Source: Kutzneria sp. CA-103260 (GTDB lineage Bacteria > Actinomycetota > Actinomycetes > Mycobacteriales > Pseudonocardiaceae). Taken from it: a stretch of 64,000 bases of DNA. The position numbers and the translations under genes are program-made. Location of the stretch: NCBI RefSeq assembly GCF_018263855.1, contig NZ_CP073318.1, positions 7,130,001-7,194,000 of the forward strand, read 5' to 3'. Position 1 is the stretch's first letter, and each line of letters begins with the position of its first letter. Under the pieces are notes generated by a model. It had not been told where the DNA came from. It made no database searches and worked only from the letters and a program-made list of their open reading frames with translations. This document shows positions 9,646 to 17,542 of this stretch, one piece after another.

Positions 9646-10367
9646 AACTCCTTGAGGGCGGCCGAACGCTGGCGGACCATCAGCGCGGACTCGGCCAGCA
9701 GCGACCGCCACGCGCCGTCGCCGGTGGTCTGGGTGTCGTGCCAGCGGTGCAGCCAGGTGACCTCCGGCGTGATGTAGCCGGGGGTCAGCTCGGCGACCGC
9801 GACCATCATCGCGGTGTCCTCGGACCGCGGGTTGGCCGTCCAGCCGCCGACGGCCCGCACGATGCCCGGCCGCAGCGTCAGTCCGGCGCAGTGCACCGGC
9901 AGTTCGCCGCGTTCCTCGACGTACGGGCCGAACGCTCCGGGGGCCACGAGACCCGCCGGCCATTCCAGGGCGAAGGACCGGCGCGTGCCGTCGGGCAGCA
10001 GGTCGTCGGCCTGGGCGGCGACCCAGTGCACCTCGGGGTGCTGCTCGAAGGCGGCGATGGCCACTTTCAGCGCGCCGGGCAGCAACAGGTCGTCCGAGTC
10101 GAGGACGTGCACCAGCGAGCCGTCGATGCGGGACAGCGCGACGTTGCGGGTCATGGCGATGCCGAGCTGTTCCTGGTTGGCGGCGTGCCGGGCGAACGGG
10201 AACTGCTTGACCACCCGTTCCAGCTCCGGCGCGACGCCGTCCTCCTGCACCACCCACTCCAGCTCCCAGCCGGCCGGCAGCGCCTGCGCGGCGACGCTGT
10301 TCCCGGCTTCGGCCAGCAGCTCGGCCCGGCCGGCGTGGGCCGCCGTGAGCACCGACAGCAGCGGCAT
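9621..10367 (-). CDS. Family-2 glycosyltransferase, paralog 1 of 3
   Basis: 248 residues starting MPLLSVLTAAHAGRAELL. GT-A fold features of family 2 are visible: an N-terminal strand PLLSVLTAAH, QEDG at 41-44, and the metal/nucleotide-sugar DSDD motif at residues 90-93 (HVLDSDDLLLPGAL). The C-terminal half has VGGWTANPRSEDTAM, which likely forms the acceptor side. The ATG overlaps the stop of paralog 2 by one base (TGATG), so it is translated by coupling. It is last in the three-gene operon, and its 3' end lies inside the WD40 gene on the other strand. At about 250 aa it is a minimal GT2 with no membrane segment. Donor and acceptor are unknown. Confidence 0.8.
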   Translation of the reverse strand: MPLLSVLTAAHAGRAELLAEAGNSVAAQALPAGWELEWVVQEDGVAPELERVVKQFPFARHAANQEQLGIAMTRNVALSRIDGSLVHVLDSDDLLLPGALKVAIAAFEQHPEVHWVAAQADDLLPDGTRRSFALEWPAGLVAPGAFGPYVEERGELPVHCAGLTLRPGIVRAVGGWTANPRSEDTAMMVAVAELTPGYITPEVTWLHRWHDTQTTGDGAWRSLLAESALMVRQRSAALKEFQSSQGGE

Positions 10368-11098
10368 CAGACTCGCTCCCTGATCGCGAGGATTCGGTTG
10401 TGCACCATGAGATACGAGGCGCCGACGAGATTCGAGCCCCACGCCGGGTCGTGCACGGTCTGCCCGTCGTGCATCCGGTAGATCCAGCTCTCCTCGGCCT
10501 CCAGGTAGCCTGGTGTGAGCTCGGACAGCGCGGCCAGCAGCTCGATGTCCTCGGTGCGCGGGTTGGCCGCCCAGCCGCCGAGCGCCCGCACGCTCGTGGT
10601 GCGCATGGTCAGGCCGGCGCAGTGCAGCGGGCACATCCGGTGGTGCACGAGGTAGTCGCCGACCGCCCGCGGACGCACGATTCCGGTTGGCAGCAAAAGG
10701 AAGTACGTGAACCACGTGCCGTCACGGTCCAGGTACTTGGGGCGTGCCGCCACCCAGTGCAGCTCGGGGTGCTCGGCGAAGCGCTCGATCGGGCCGGCCA
10801 GCGCGCCGGGCAGCAGCAGGTCGTCGGAGTCCAGCGTCCGGACCAGGTCGCCGCGAGCCCGGGACAACGCCAGGTTGCGGGTGTCCGCGATGCCGCGCTG
10901 CTGGCCGTTGGCGTGGTACCGGGCCTGCGGCACGGCCTCGACGATCTCGGCCAGGTGCGGCTCGGCCCCGTCCTCCTGCACCAGCCACTCCAGCTCCCAG
11001 CCGGGCGGAAGCTCTTGGGCGGCAACGGATTCGCCGGTGGACGGCAGGAAGTCGGCGCGGCCGGCGTGGGCGGCGGTGATGATGGACAGCAGCGGCAT
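10367..11098 (-). CDS. Family-2 glycosyltransferase, paralog 2 of 3
   Basis: 243 residues, start MPLLSIITAAHAGRADFL, with QEDGAEPH and the DSDD motif (RTLDSDDLLLPGAL) in the same places as its neighbours. It also has ALGGWAANPRTED, aligning with the VGGW..NPR.ED block of the other two copies. An in-frame upstream extension exists but lacks family similarity. The ATG at 11098 aligns exactly with the starts of the paralogs and is preceded by a GGGGGG run suitable as ribosome site. It differs from paralogs 1 and 3 around residues 130-150 (KYLDRDGTWFTYFLLLP), which may alter acceptor preference. Coupled upstream to a 13-codon ORF and downstream to paralog 1 through TGATG junctions. Confidence 0.8.
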   Translation of the reverse strand: MPLLSIITAAHAGRADFLPSTGESVAAQELPPGWELEWLVQEDGAEPHLAEIVEAVPQARYHANGQQRGIADTRNLALSRARGDLVRTLDSDDLLLPGALAGPIERFAEHPELHWVAARPKYLDRDGTWFTYFLLLPTGIVRPRAVGDYLVHHRMCPLHCAGLTMRTTSVRALGGWAANPRTEDIELLAALSELTPGYLEAEESWIYRMHDGQTVHDPAWGSNLVGASYLMVHNRILAIRERV

Positions 11099-11139
11099 CA
11101 GAACCCCCCGAAGCAGTCCACAGTGGACAGCAGCCGCAT
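11098..11139 (-). CDS. 13-codon ORF between two glycosyltransferase genes
   Basis: Reads MRLLSTVDCFGGF then TGA. Its ATG overlaps the stop of paralog 3 (TGATG) and its own stop overlaps the ATG of paralog 2 (TGATG), so it bridges the two genes without a gap. The first residues resemble the MPLLSV start of the paralogs, as if it were the stub of a deleted fourth copy. It may simply carry terminating ribosomes across the 40-nt spacer. Translation is inferred, not shown. Confidence 0.4.
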   Translation of the reverse strand: MRLLSTVDCFGGF

Positions 11140-11891
11140 CAGACTTCCCCTTCCCCCATGTCACGGCCCCACCGGCGCGTCGACTCGATCCGCTGCCGGA
11201 TCGCCTGCCAGCAGGCCGGATCCAGGTCCGGCCAGTCGTCGGCCCTGGTCATCTGGCCGGGGTGCTGCCGGTACAGCCAGGTGACCTCGGGCGTGTGGTA
11301 GCCGGCGGCGAGCTCGGCGACGGCCACGACCAGGGCCATGTCCTCGGCCCGGGGCAGCGCGGCCCAGCCGCCGACGGCGCGGGCCAGGTCGGTGCGCACG
11401 GTGAGGCCGGCCGGATGGAACGGGCCGCGGCCGTGTTCGAGCACGTAGTCGTTGACCGCGCCGGCCTCGACCCGGCCGGTCGGTGAGATCGGCTCGAAGG
11501 AGACCCGGCTGCCGTCGGGCATCAGGTTGTCGGCCTGGCCGGCGACCCAGCCGATGTCGGGGTGCCGCTCGAAGGCGTCGATCACGGTGGCCAGCCCGCC
11601 GGGAACCAGCAGGTCGTCCGAGTCGAGCACGTGCACGAGGTCGCCGCGGGCGCGGGCCAGCGCCAGATTACGGGTGCCGGCCACGCCCATCCGGACGCCC
11701 AGGGCTCGGTGCGAGGCCTGCGGGAAAGCGGCCGCGAGCGGGGCGAGGACCGGCTCCGGACCGTCCTCCTCGATGATCCACTCCAGCTCCCAGCCGGCCG
11801 GCAGGGCCTGCGCGGCGAGGCTGTCGCCGGTGGCCGGCAGCAGCGGTGCGCGGTCGGCGTGCGCGGCGGTCAGCACGGACACCAGGGGCAT
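11139..11891 (-). CDS. Family-2 glycosyltransferase, paralog 3 of 3 (first in operon)
   Basis: 250 residues, start MPLVSVLTAAHADRAPLL. It shows IIEEDGPEP, GTRNLALARARGD, the DSDD motif in HVLDSDDLLVPGGL, and the C-terminal VGGWAALPRAEDMA block. This is the promoter-proximal gene of a three-paralog operon transcribed leftward, divergent from the DUF2165 gene 72 bp away. The three proteins are clearly homologous along their whole length but differ enough to suggest old duplications. Their substrates cannot be read from sequence. No polysaccharide polymerase, flippase or sugar-nucleotide gene is adjacent, which leaves the pathway open. Confidence 0.8.
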   Translation of the reverse strand: MPLVSVLTAAHADRAPLLPATGDSLAAQALPAGWELEWIIEEDGPEPVLAPLAAAFPQASHRALGVRMGVAGTRNLALARARGDLVHVLDSDDLLVPGGLATVIDAFERHPDIGWVAGQADNLMPDGSRVSFEPISPTGRVEAGAVNDYVLEHGRGPFHPAGLTVRTDLARAVGGWAALPRAEDMALVVAVAELAAGYHTPEVTWLYRQHPGQMTRADDWPDLDPACWQAIRQRIESTRRWGRDMGEGEV

Positions 11892-11963
11892 GCCCGTGAA
11901 CGTACTGGACGGTCCCGCCCAAACCTGCCCAGAGTGACCAACAGCCCACGTAGAGTCCGCGAC

Positions 11964-12500
11964 ATGCGTCTTCTCAACAGACTCGGCGGCCTCCCGGTCG
12001 TGGTGGCGGTGCTCACCGCGATCAGCGCGCTGCAGCTCGCGTTGATCACCATCGGCAACATCACCGACTACGACACCAACTACGCCTTCGTGCAGCACGT
12101 GTTCGCGATGGACACCACGTTCAAGTCGCCGAACCTGATGTGGCGGGCCATCACCAGCCCCGGCCTGGTGACCACCGCCTACGTGCTGATCATCATCTGG
12201 GAGGGGCTGGCGGCGATCGCGCTGATCGCCGCGCTGGTGGCCTGGATCCGGGGCAGCGAGCTGGCCCGGCGGCTGTCCTCGCTGGGCTGGCTGATGGAGG
12301 CGATGTTGTTCGGCGGCGGCTTCATCGCCATCGGCGGCGAGTACTTCCAGATGTGGCAGTCGTCCAAGTGGAACGGCCTGACCGCGGCCCTGCAGAACGT
12401 GATCATCGCGTCGGTGGGCCTGATCCTGACCCACCTGCTCACCTCAGGCCGGGGTGAGCGTGCAGGGGACCTCCAGGAAGACGACGGTGGGGCCGCCTAG
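11964..12500 (+). CDS. DUF2165 small integral membrane protein
   Basis: 178 residues. Four hydrophobic segments are evident: about 11-29 (VVVAVLTAISALQLALITI), the TAYVLIIIWEGLAAIALIAAL stretch, the LMEAMLFGGGFIAIGGEYF stretch, and a C-terminal IIASVGLILTHLLTS. The conserved-looking YDTNYAFVQHVFAMDTTF loop and the EYFQMWQSSKWNG motif are typical of DUF2165. Biochemical role is unknown. TAGAGT at 11951-11956 is a plausible -10 just before the ATG. The C-terminal 19 codons overlap the convergent histidine kinase gene by 57 nt, and that tail (GERAGDLQEDDGG) is probably non-conserved. Confidence 0.75.
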   Translation: MRLLNRLGGLPVVVAVLTAISALQLALITIGNITDYDTNYAFVQHVFAMDTTFKSPNLMWRAITSPGLVTTAYVLIIIWEGLAAIALIAALVAWIRGSELARRLSSLGWLMEAMLFGGGFIAIGGEYFQMWQSSKWNGLTAALQNVIIASVGLILTHLLTSGRGERAGDLQEDDGGAA

Positions 12501-13736
12501 CGGACTGGTCACCAGCAGGGTCCCGTCGAACGCGGCCAGCCGGCGCTCCAGCCCGTGCAGGCCGCCACCCGGCTCGACGCTGGCGCCGCCACGCCCGTCG
12601 TCGCCGACCACCGCCACCAGCTTTCCGTCCGAATAGGACAGCCGCAGCCAGACGTTCTCGGCGCCGCTGTACTTGGCCGTGTTGGTCAGGGCCTCGGCGA
12701 TCGCGAAGTACACCGCCGACTCCACCGGCTCCGGCGGCCGCCCCGGCACGTCGATGGCCACCTTCACATTGGCCGGGCTGGCCAGCGCCAGCGCCTGCAG
12801 CGCGCCCTCCAGGCCCCGGTCGGCCAGCACCGGCGGGTGGATGCCCCGCACCAGGCTGCGCAGCTCGGCCAGCGCACTGGTGGTGGCCTCCCGGGCCTCG
12901 GACAGCAACTGCTTGGCCGCCTCCGGGTTGTCGTCCACCGTCTCCTCAGCCATGCCCAGGCTCATGCCCAGGGCCACCAGCCGGGCCTGGGCCCCGTCGT
13001 GCAGGTCCCGCTCGATGCGCCGCAGCTCGGCGGCGTGGGTGTCCACCGACACCGCCCGCGACTCCGACAGCTGGGTCACCCGGGTGGTCAGCTTGGCGTT
13101 GACCACCTCGGTCTCGGTCGGCCCGAGCAGGCTGGCCGTCACCATGGCGTTGAGCCACATCAGCCGGGGCGTGATCCACAGCCAGAAGATCCACACCCCG
13201 ACGCCGAGCAGGACCATCCACAGCGTGTCGCCCTCGGTGCGCACCCGGAACAGGCCGATGTTGCCGACGTCCGAGCCGGGCGGCAGCGACGGCCACCACA
13301 CCGGCATGGTCACGTAGAACAGGCCGCCGAGCAGCAGGACCACCACCAGCAGGTTGGTGACCAGGCCGACCACCGTGTTGGCCACCAGCCAGCACAGGTC
13401 CCGCCAGGTGGCCGGGTCGCCGCCGGCGATGCGGAACCGGGCGAGCCACTTGTCCTCCCGCTGGATCGGCCGGTACGGGCGCGGCACGTCGCGGCCGAGC
13501 AGGCTGCCGGCCACGCCGCGGTGCAGGTCGGCGAACCAGCGGCACATCGCCACCGAGCCGATCACCGCCGGCACGCCGATCCCCAGCGGGATCAGCGAGG
13601 CCGACACCACCACCAGGACGAGCGGGAGGTAGCCGAGCTGGCTGGCCAGGGCCAGGCCGAGCGCCAGCGGCACGATGCGCAGCCGGGTCATCATGCTGGA
13701 GCCCACGTTCGTGATCCGAGGTGCCACAAGAGCCAT
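12444..13736 (-). CDS. NarL-type sensor histidine kinase (putative-sensor domain, HisKA_3, HATPase)
   Basis: 430 residues. The N-terminal ~200 residues hold several membrane helices arranged as in the actinobacterial putative sensor domain. The phospho-acceptor region reads ELRRIERDLHDGAQARL near residue 245, the HisKA_3 H-box. The ATPase end has the N box EALTNTAKYS, and the G boxes VGDDGRGG and GGGLHGLERRL. The start MALVAPRIT is chosen because GGAG lies 4-8 nt upstream and only 5 nt separate it from the desaturase stop, making a two-gene operon. A desaturase upstream of its kinase recalls membrane-fluidity control (DesK logic), which is an inference. No response regulator gene is adjacent, so the partner must be elsewhere. 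Confidence 0.82.
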   Translation of the reverse strand: MALVAPRITNVGSSMMTRLRIVPLALGLALASQLGYLPLVLVVVSASLIPLGIGVPAVIGSVAMCRWFADLHRGVAGSLLGRDVPRPYRPIQREDKWLARFRIAGGDPATWRDLCWLVANTVVGLVTNLLVVVLLLGGLFYVTMPVWWPSLPPGSDVGNIGLFRVRTEGDTLWMVLLGVGVWIFWLWITPRLMWLNAMVTASLLGPTETEVVNAKLTTRVTQLSESRAVSVDTHAAELRRIERDLHDGAQARLVALGMSLGMAEETVDDNPEAAKQLLSEAREATTSALAELRSLVRGIHPPVLADRGLEGALQALALASPANVKVAIDVPGRPPEPVESAVYFAIAEALTNTAKYSGAENVWLRLSYSDGKLVAVVGDDGRGGASVEPGGGLHGLERRLAAFDGTLLVTSPLGGPTVVFLEVPCTLTPA

Positions 13737-13741
13737 TCTCC

Positions 13742-14674
13742 TCACGCCCGGGGTGTCGACAGCCGCTTTGCGGCAAGTCGCGCCGGATCCGGCCAGCGCA
13801 CGTCGTGCACCCAGCCGAGCTTCTCGAAGATCCAGATGACCCGGGCGCTGGGGTCGACCTGCCCCTTCAGCGCGCCGTGCCGGGCACAGGTCGGGTCGCT
13901 GTGGTGCAGGTTGTGCCAGGACTCGCCCATGCTCAGGATGGCCAGCCACCACACGTTGCGGGACTTGTCGCGCACCTCGAAGGCCTCGTCGCCGAAGGTG
14001 TGGCAGATCGAGTTGATCGACCAGGTCACGTGGTGCAGCAGCGCGATGCGGACCAGCGAGCCCCAGAAGAACGCGGTCAGCGCGCCGTGCCAGGACATGC
14101 TCCACAGGCCGCCGATCAGCGCCGGGGTGAACAGGGAGACGGCCATCAGCAGCTCGAAGCGCTTGTGCACGGCCCTGATCGCCGGGTCGGCCTGCAGGTC
14201 GGGGCAGAACTTCTCGACCGAGGTCCGCTCCTTGTCGAACAGCCAGCCGACGTGGGCGTAGGCCAGGCCCTTGGCCAGGGCCTTCCAGTCCGAGCCGAAC
14301 CGCCACGGCGAGTGCGGGTCGCCGGCCCGGTCCGAGTACTTGTGGTGGCGGCGGTGCGTGGCCACCCAGTCCAGCACGCCCATCTCCAGCGAGAGGCTGC
14401 CGGCGATGGCCAGCGCCACCCGCAGCGCCGGCTTGGCCTTGAACGAGCCGTGCGTGAACAGCCGGTGGAAGCCGACCGTGACCCCGAAACCGGACAGGAA
14501 GTAGAAGAAGACCGTGATCACCACGTCGTGCCAGCCGAGCCCCCAGCCCCAGGCCAGCGGCACCGCGGCCAGCAGGGCCAGGAACGGAACCACGACGAAC
14601 ACGCCCAGCAGGACCTGTTCCAGCGTGCCCTTCGGCTCGGGGTCGATATCGGGCTTGGCCAGTGTCGTGGTCAC
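13742..14674 (-). CDS. Acyl-CoA/acyl-lipid fatty acid desaturase (delta-9 type)
   Basis: 310 residues from a GTG whose CGGAGG ribosome site lies 6 nt upstream; upstream in-frame codons have no such site. The di-iron histidine boxes are complete: HRLFTH at 70-75, HRRHH at 107-111 and HNLHH at 254-258. Hydrophobic pairs at about 21-40 and 50-66, and again near 178-215, give the usual four membrane passes. The enzyme introduces a double bond into a saturated acyl chain at the cytoplasmic membrane face, using O2 and electrons from a ferredoxin or oxidoreductase that is not encoded nearby. It is co-transcribed with the histidine kinase that follows after 5 nt, suggesting membrane-state sensing. 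Divergent from the catalase-like gene. Confidence 0.9.
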   Translation of the reverse strand: MTTTLAKPDIDPEPKGTLEQVLLGVFVVVPFLALLAAVPLAWGWGLGWHDVVITVFFYFLSGFGVTVGFHRLFTHGSFKAKPALRVALAIAGSLSLEMGVLDWVATHRRHHKYSDRAGDPHSPWRFGSDWKALAKGLAYAHVGWLFDKERTSVEKFCPDLQADPAIRAVHKRFELLMAVSLFTPALIGGLWSMSWHGALTAFFWGSLVRIALLHHVTWSINSICHTFGDEAFEVRDKSRNVWWLAILSMGESWHNLHHSDPTCARHGALKGQVDPSARVIWIFEKLGWVHDVRWPDPARLAAKRLSTPRA

Positions 14675-14816
14675 GAGCACCTCCGTAGGGGACCGAACGT
14701 GAGACAAACACTGCCGGGTGGGGAAGCCCAGGTCAGGATGCCTGGACACCGAAAGCGTGGTGGGCTTAGACCTACTGTCGAATCCCGAACCACCACGGTG
14801 ATAGGACCCCGCGCTG

Positions 14817-15746
14817 ATGACCGCTGAACTCCCCTTGCCCGTCCAGGTCGTGGACACCATGGAGCAGATCGACGGCCGCCACCCCGGCTACCGCCGGGCT
14901 CACGCCCGCGGCGCCTGCTTCACCGGCACGTTCACGCCCACCGGCGAGGCCGCGAAGTACACGACCGCCGCTCACCTGACCGGCGGGCCGGTCCCGGTCA
15001 CCGTCCGCTACTCCAACGGCAGCGGCAACCCGGCCGTGCCGGACACCCAGCCCGGCGGCCGCGGCATGGCCACCCGGTTCCACCTCGCCGACGGCTCGGT
15101 CACCGACGTGATCGGTGTGAACCTTCCTCGCTTCTTGGTCGCCACCCCCGAGCAGTTCCTCGACCTGGTGCGGGCGCTGGCCGCGGACAAGGCCGCAGGC
15201 AAGGGCGACCAGGCGCACCTGCAAGGGTTTCTGGCCGCGCACCCCGACTCCGTGCCCGCGTTCCAGGCCCTCGGCCTGATGGGCATTCCGGCCAGCTTCG
15301 GCACCACGGCCTACCGGGCGCTGCACGCGTTCGTGTGGGTGAACGCCGACGGCGACCAGCAGGCCGTGCGCTACCGCTGGGCGCCCGTCCTCGGCGAACA
15401 GAATCTGACCGCGGACCAGGCCGTCAACGAGGACCAGCAGTTCCTGGTCGGCGAGTTCGTGTCCCGCCTGGCCGAGGGCCCGGTGTCGTTCACGCTGCAC
15501 GCCACCCTGGCCGACCCCAGCGACCCGACCAACGACGCCACCAAGGTGTGGCCCGACGACCGCCCGGAGATCGAGGTCGGCACCCTGACCCTCACCGGCG
15601 AGGTCGAGGACCAGGACCACTGGGCCGCCCAGATCTTCGACCCGACCAACCTCACCGCCGGCATCGAGCTGTCCGACGACCCGCTCCCGCGCCTGCGGCA
15701 CTCGGCCTACTCGGTCTCCTACGACCGCCGCAGCCAAGGCGAGTGA
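14817..15746 (+). CDS. Small catalase-family haem peroxidase (SrpA-like)
   Basis: 309 residues, much shorter than mono-functional catalases (~480) but normal for the catalase-related peroxidase subfamily. Distal haem residues appear as His29 in RRAHARGACF and Asn67 in VRYSNGSGNP. The proximal haem ligand is Tyr298 in the R-x3-Y motif RHSAY near the C-terminus. GGRGMATRFHL matches the catalase core. The likely role is peroxide-dependent oxidation or detoxification in the cytoplasm; no signal peptide is present. It is divergent from the desaturase. A 57-bp perfect hairpin lies 4 bp after the stop. Confidence 0.88.
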   Translation: MTAELPLPVQVVDTMEQIDGRHPGYRRAHARGACFTGTFTPTGEAAKYTTAAHLTGGPVPVTVRYSNGSGNPAVPDTQPGGRGMATRFHLADGSVTDVIGVNLPRFLVATPEQFLDLVRALAADKAAGKGDQAHLQGFLAAHPDSVPAFQALGLMGIPASFGTTAYRALHAFVWVNADGDQQAVRYRWAPVLGEQNLTADQAVNEDQQFLVGEFVSRLAEGPVSFTLHATLADPSDPTNDATKVWPDDRPEIEVGTLTLTGEVEDQDHWAAQIFDPTNLTAGIELSDDPLPRLRHSAYSVSYDRRSQGE

Positions 15747-15750
15747 TTTT

Positions 15751-15807
15751 GTGTCATGAAGGGCCCCATCCTCACGTTGAACGTGAGGATGGGGCCCTTC
15801 ATGACAC
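15751..15807. repeat. Perfect 28-bp inverted repeat with 1-nt centre, likely bidirectional terminator
   Basis: The left arm (15751-15778) starts GTGTCATGAAGGGCCCC. It is the exact reverse complement of the right arm (15780-15807), around a single G at 15779. It fills the gap between two convergent genes ending at 15746 and 15814. Its 15753-15785 portion recurs at 48363-48395, so it belongs to a dispersed family. Confidence 0.9.
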
Positions 15808-15813
15808 GAAGTT

Positions 15814-16533
15814 CTAGCTGTTGTCGGCCCACTTGAAGGTTCGCAGGCCGATCACTCCGAAAAGGACGGCGAACCCGAGCAGGGCCGACAACGGCACCAC
15901 CAGGTCGTAGCCGCCGGACAGCACTTCCCGCATGGCGTCGTTGAGATACCTCAGCGGCAGGAACCTTGACACGACGTCCATCCAGTGCGGGGCCAGCTCC
16001 AGCGGGTAGAAGGAGCCGGACAGGAAGGCCATCGGCACCATCACGCAGTTGGCGATGGCGGCGACGGCGTCCAGGTTGGGCGCGAAACGGCCGACCACCA
16101 CGCCGATGGCGAAGAAGGTCAGGCTGCCGAACAGCAGAACCACCGGCAGCAGCACAATTCCCGGGGCCGACACGGTGAGGCCGAACACCGGCAGCATCGA
16201 CACCCCGAGCAACAGCACGGCCTGGGCGACGGCGAAGCCGACGGTCACCGCGTACCAGCCGGACAGCAGCGAGGTCACGGGTGTCGGCGTGGTGCGGACC
16301 AGGCGCAGCAGGTCGTCCCGCCGCCACTGCACGATCGAGTAGGCCACGCCGAACATCGCCGCGTTGCCGACGCCCCAGTCGACCACACCGGCAGCGAGCC
16401 GGTTCATCTGTCCCGGGCCGCCGAACATCAGTCCGAACAGGACGATGAACACCATCGGGAACGCGAACGTGAAGAATAAGGCAATCTTGTTGCGCACCAT
16501 GGCAAGCAGGTACGCGCCGGCCGCCGCGGTCAC
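15814..16533 (-). CDS. ABC-2 type exporter permease
   Basis: 239 residues with six hydrophobic segments: an N-terminal one around FFTFAFPMVFIVLFGLMFG, then SIVQW-adjacent, GFAVAQAVLLLGVSML, IVLLPVVLLFGSLTFFAIGVV, CVMVPMAFLSGSFYPLEL and LSALLGFAVLFGVIGL. The FLSGSFYPLELAPHWM...FLPLRYLNDAMR pattern is the ABC2 permease signature. The ATG overlaps the stop of the ATPase by 4 nt (16530-16533), so this is the last gene of a four-gene operon: membrane protein, regulator, ATPase, permease. With the ATPase it should form a small exporter for a drug, lipid or peptide; the substrate is unknown. Confidence 0.87.
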   Translation of the reverse strand: MTAAAGAYLLAMVRNKIALFFTFAFPMVFIVLFGLMFGGPGQMNRLAAGVVDWGVGNAAMFGVAYSIVQWRRDDLLRLVRTTPTPVTSLLSGWYAVTVGFAVAQAVLLLGVSMLPVFGLTVSAPGIVLLPVVLLFGSLTFFAIGVVVGRFAPNLDAVAAIANCVMVPMAFLSGSFYPLELAPHWMDVVSRFLPLRYLNDAMREVLSGGYDLVVPLSALLGFAVLFGVIGLRTFKWADNS

Positions 16534-17228
16534 GCCGCCACCAGCCTCAGGTAGGCATCTTCCAGACTGGCCGCTCCGGTCCGCTCACGCAGCCCGGCCG
16601 GCGTGTCCACGGCCACTATCCGTCCATTTTGGATGATCGCCACCCGGTCGCACAGCGCCTCGGCCTCGTCCAGGTGGTGCGTGGTGTAGACGACGGTGCC
16701 GGGCAGTGACTTGAGCAGTCCCCAGAGTTGCTTGCGGGCCAAGGGATCCAGCGCGGCCGTCGGCTCGTCCAGAAACAGTAGCTCTGGATCGTGAGTCAGC
16801 GCGGAGGCGATGGCCAGCCGCTGTCGCTGGCCGCCGGACAGCTTCTCCACCCGGGTGTCGGCGCTGTCCTCCAACCCGACCAGCTTCAGGACCTCGTCGG
16901 CCCGGTCACGCGACACCCGATGCAGCGTGGCCACCCGGCGCAGGTGCTCCCGGGCCGTGTGCCGAACGAAGAAGGACGACGACTGGGTCTGGATTCCCAG
17001 CCGGGCCAACAGGTCCAGATCCCGCGGCCACGGCGACTTGCCAAAAACGCTCACCCGGCCGGAATCCGCACGGCGCAGGCCTTCCACGATCTCCACCAGG
17101 GTCGACTTGCCCGCCCCGTTCGGGCCGAGCAGCCCGAAGAACTCCCCCTCGTCGACGGAGAGCGTCACTCCGTCGACGGCTTGCCTTGCCCCGTAACGTT
17201 TTCGCAGGTCTTCGATTTCGATGATCAT
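16530..17228 (-). CDS. ABC transporter ATP-binding protein
   Basis: 232 residues, start MIIEIEDLRKRYG. Walker A GPNGAGKST, a Q-loop around GIQTQSSSF, the signature LSGGQRQRLA, Walker B LLFLDEPT and the switch His in TTHHLDE are all present and canonical. The C-terminus (TGAASLEDAYLRL) is the usual end of ABC-2 exporter ATPases. Its ATG overlaps the regulator stop (17225-17228) and its stop overlaps the permease start, a fully coupled exporter pair. Confidence 0.93.
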   Translation of the reverse strand: MIIEIEDLRKRYGARQAVDGVTLSVDEGEFFGLLGPNGAGKSTLVEIVEGLRRADSGRVSVFGKSPWPRDLDLLARLGIQTQSSSFFVRHTAREHLRRVATLHRVSRDRADEVLKLVGLEDSADTRVEKLSGGQRQRLAIASALTHDPELLFLDEPTAALDPLARKQLWGLLKSLPGTVVYTTHHLDEAEALCDRVAIIQNGRIVAVDTPAGLRERTGAASLEDAYLRLVAA

Positions 17229-17542
17229 GGCTCCCCCTTGGCCGGTCCGAGCAGGGACCGGAGACTTTCGGTGTACGCCTCGAAGGCGCGCCGCCCCGAC
17301 GGCGTCAGGGCGACATAGGTGACCGGCGTGCGCCGTTCGTGGGTCTTGCTGATCTCCACGTAGCCGGCGTCCTCCAGCTTGCGCAGATGCGTGGAGAGAT
17401 TGCCGGCGGTCATGTCCAACAGTTGTTGCAGGCGCGGGAAAGTCAGCTTGTCGCCGGGAGCGAGGGTGGACAGGGACACCATCACCCGCAACCGGGCCTG
17501 GGCGTGGATGACCGGATCGAGCTCCGGCCACGACTCGGTCAT
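17225..17542 (-). CDS. Winged-helix transcriptional regulator of the ABC exporter operon
   Basis: 105 residues. A winged HTH is clear: VMVSLSTLAPGDKLTFPRLQ, LLDMTAGNLSTHLRKLEDAGYV as the recognition helix, and wing residues ISKTHERRTPVTYVALT. It resembles the pfam13601-type single-domain regulators (MarR/ArsR-like) that usually precede ABC-2 genes. No metal or ligand motif was seen. Start and stop overlap its neighbours by 4 nt. It very likely acts on the palindrome at 18170-18186 at the head of the operon, making the operon self-regulated. Confidence 0.85.
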   Translation of the reverse strand: MTESWPELDPVIHAQARLRVMVSLSTLAPGDKLTFPRLQQLLDMTAGNLSTHLRKLEDAGYVEISKTHERRTPVTYVALTPSGRRAFEAYTESLRSLLGPAKGEP

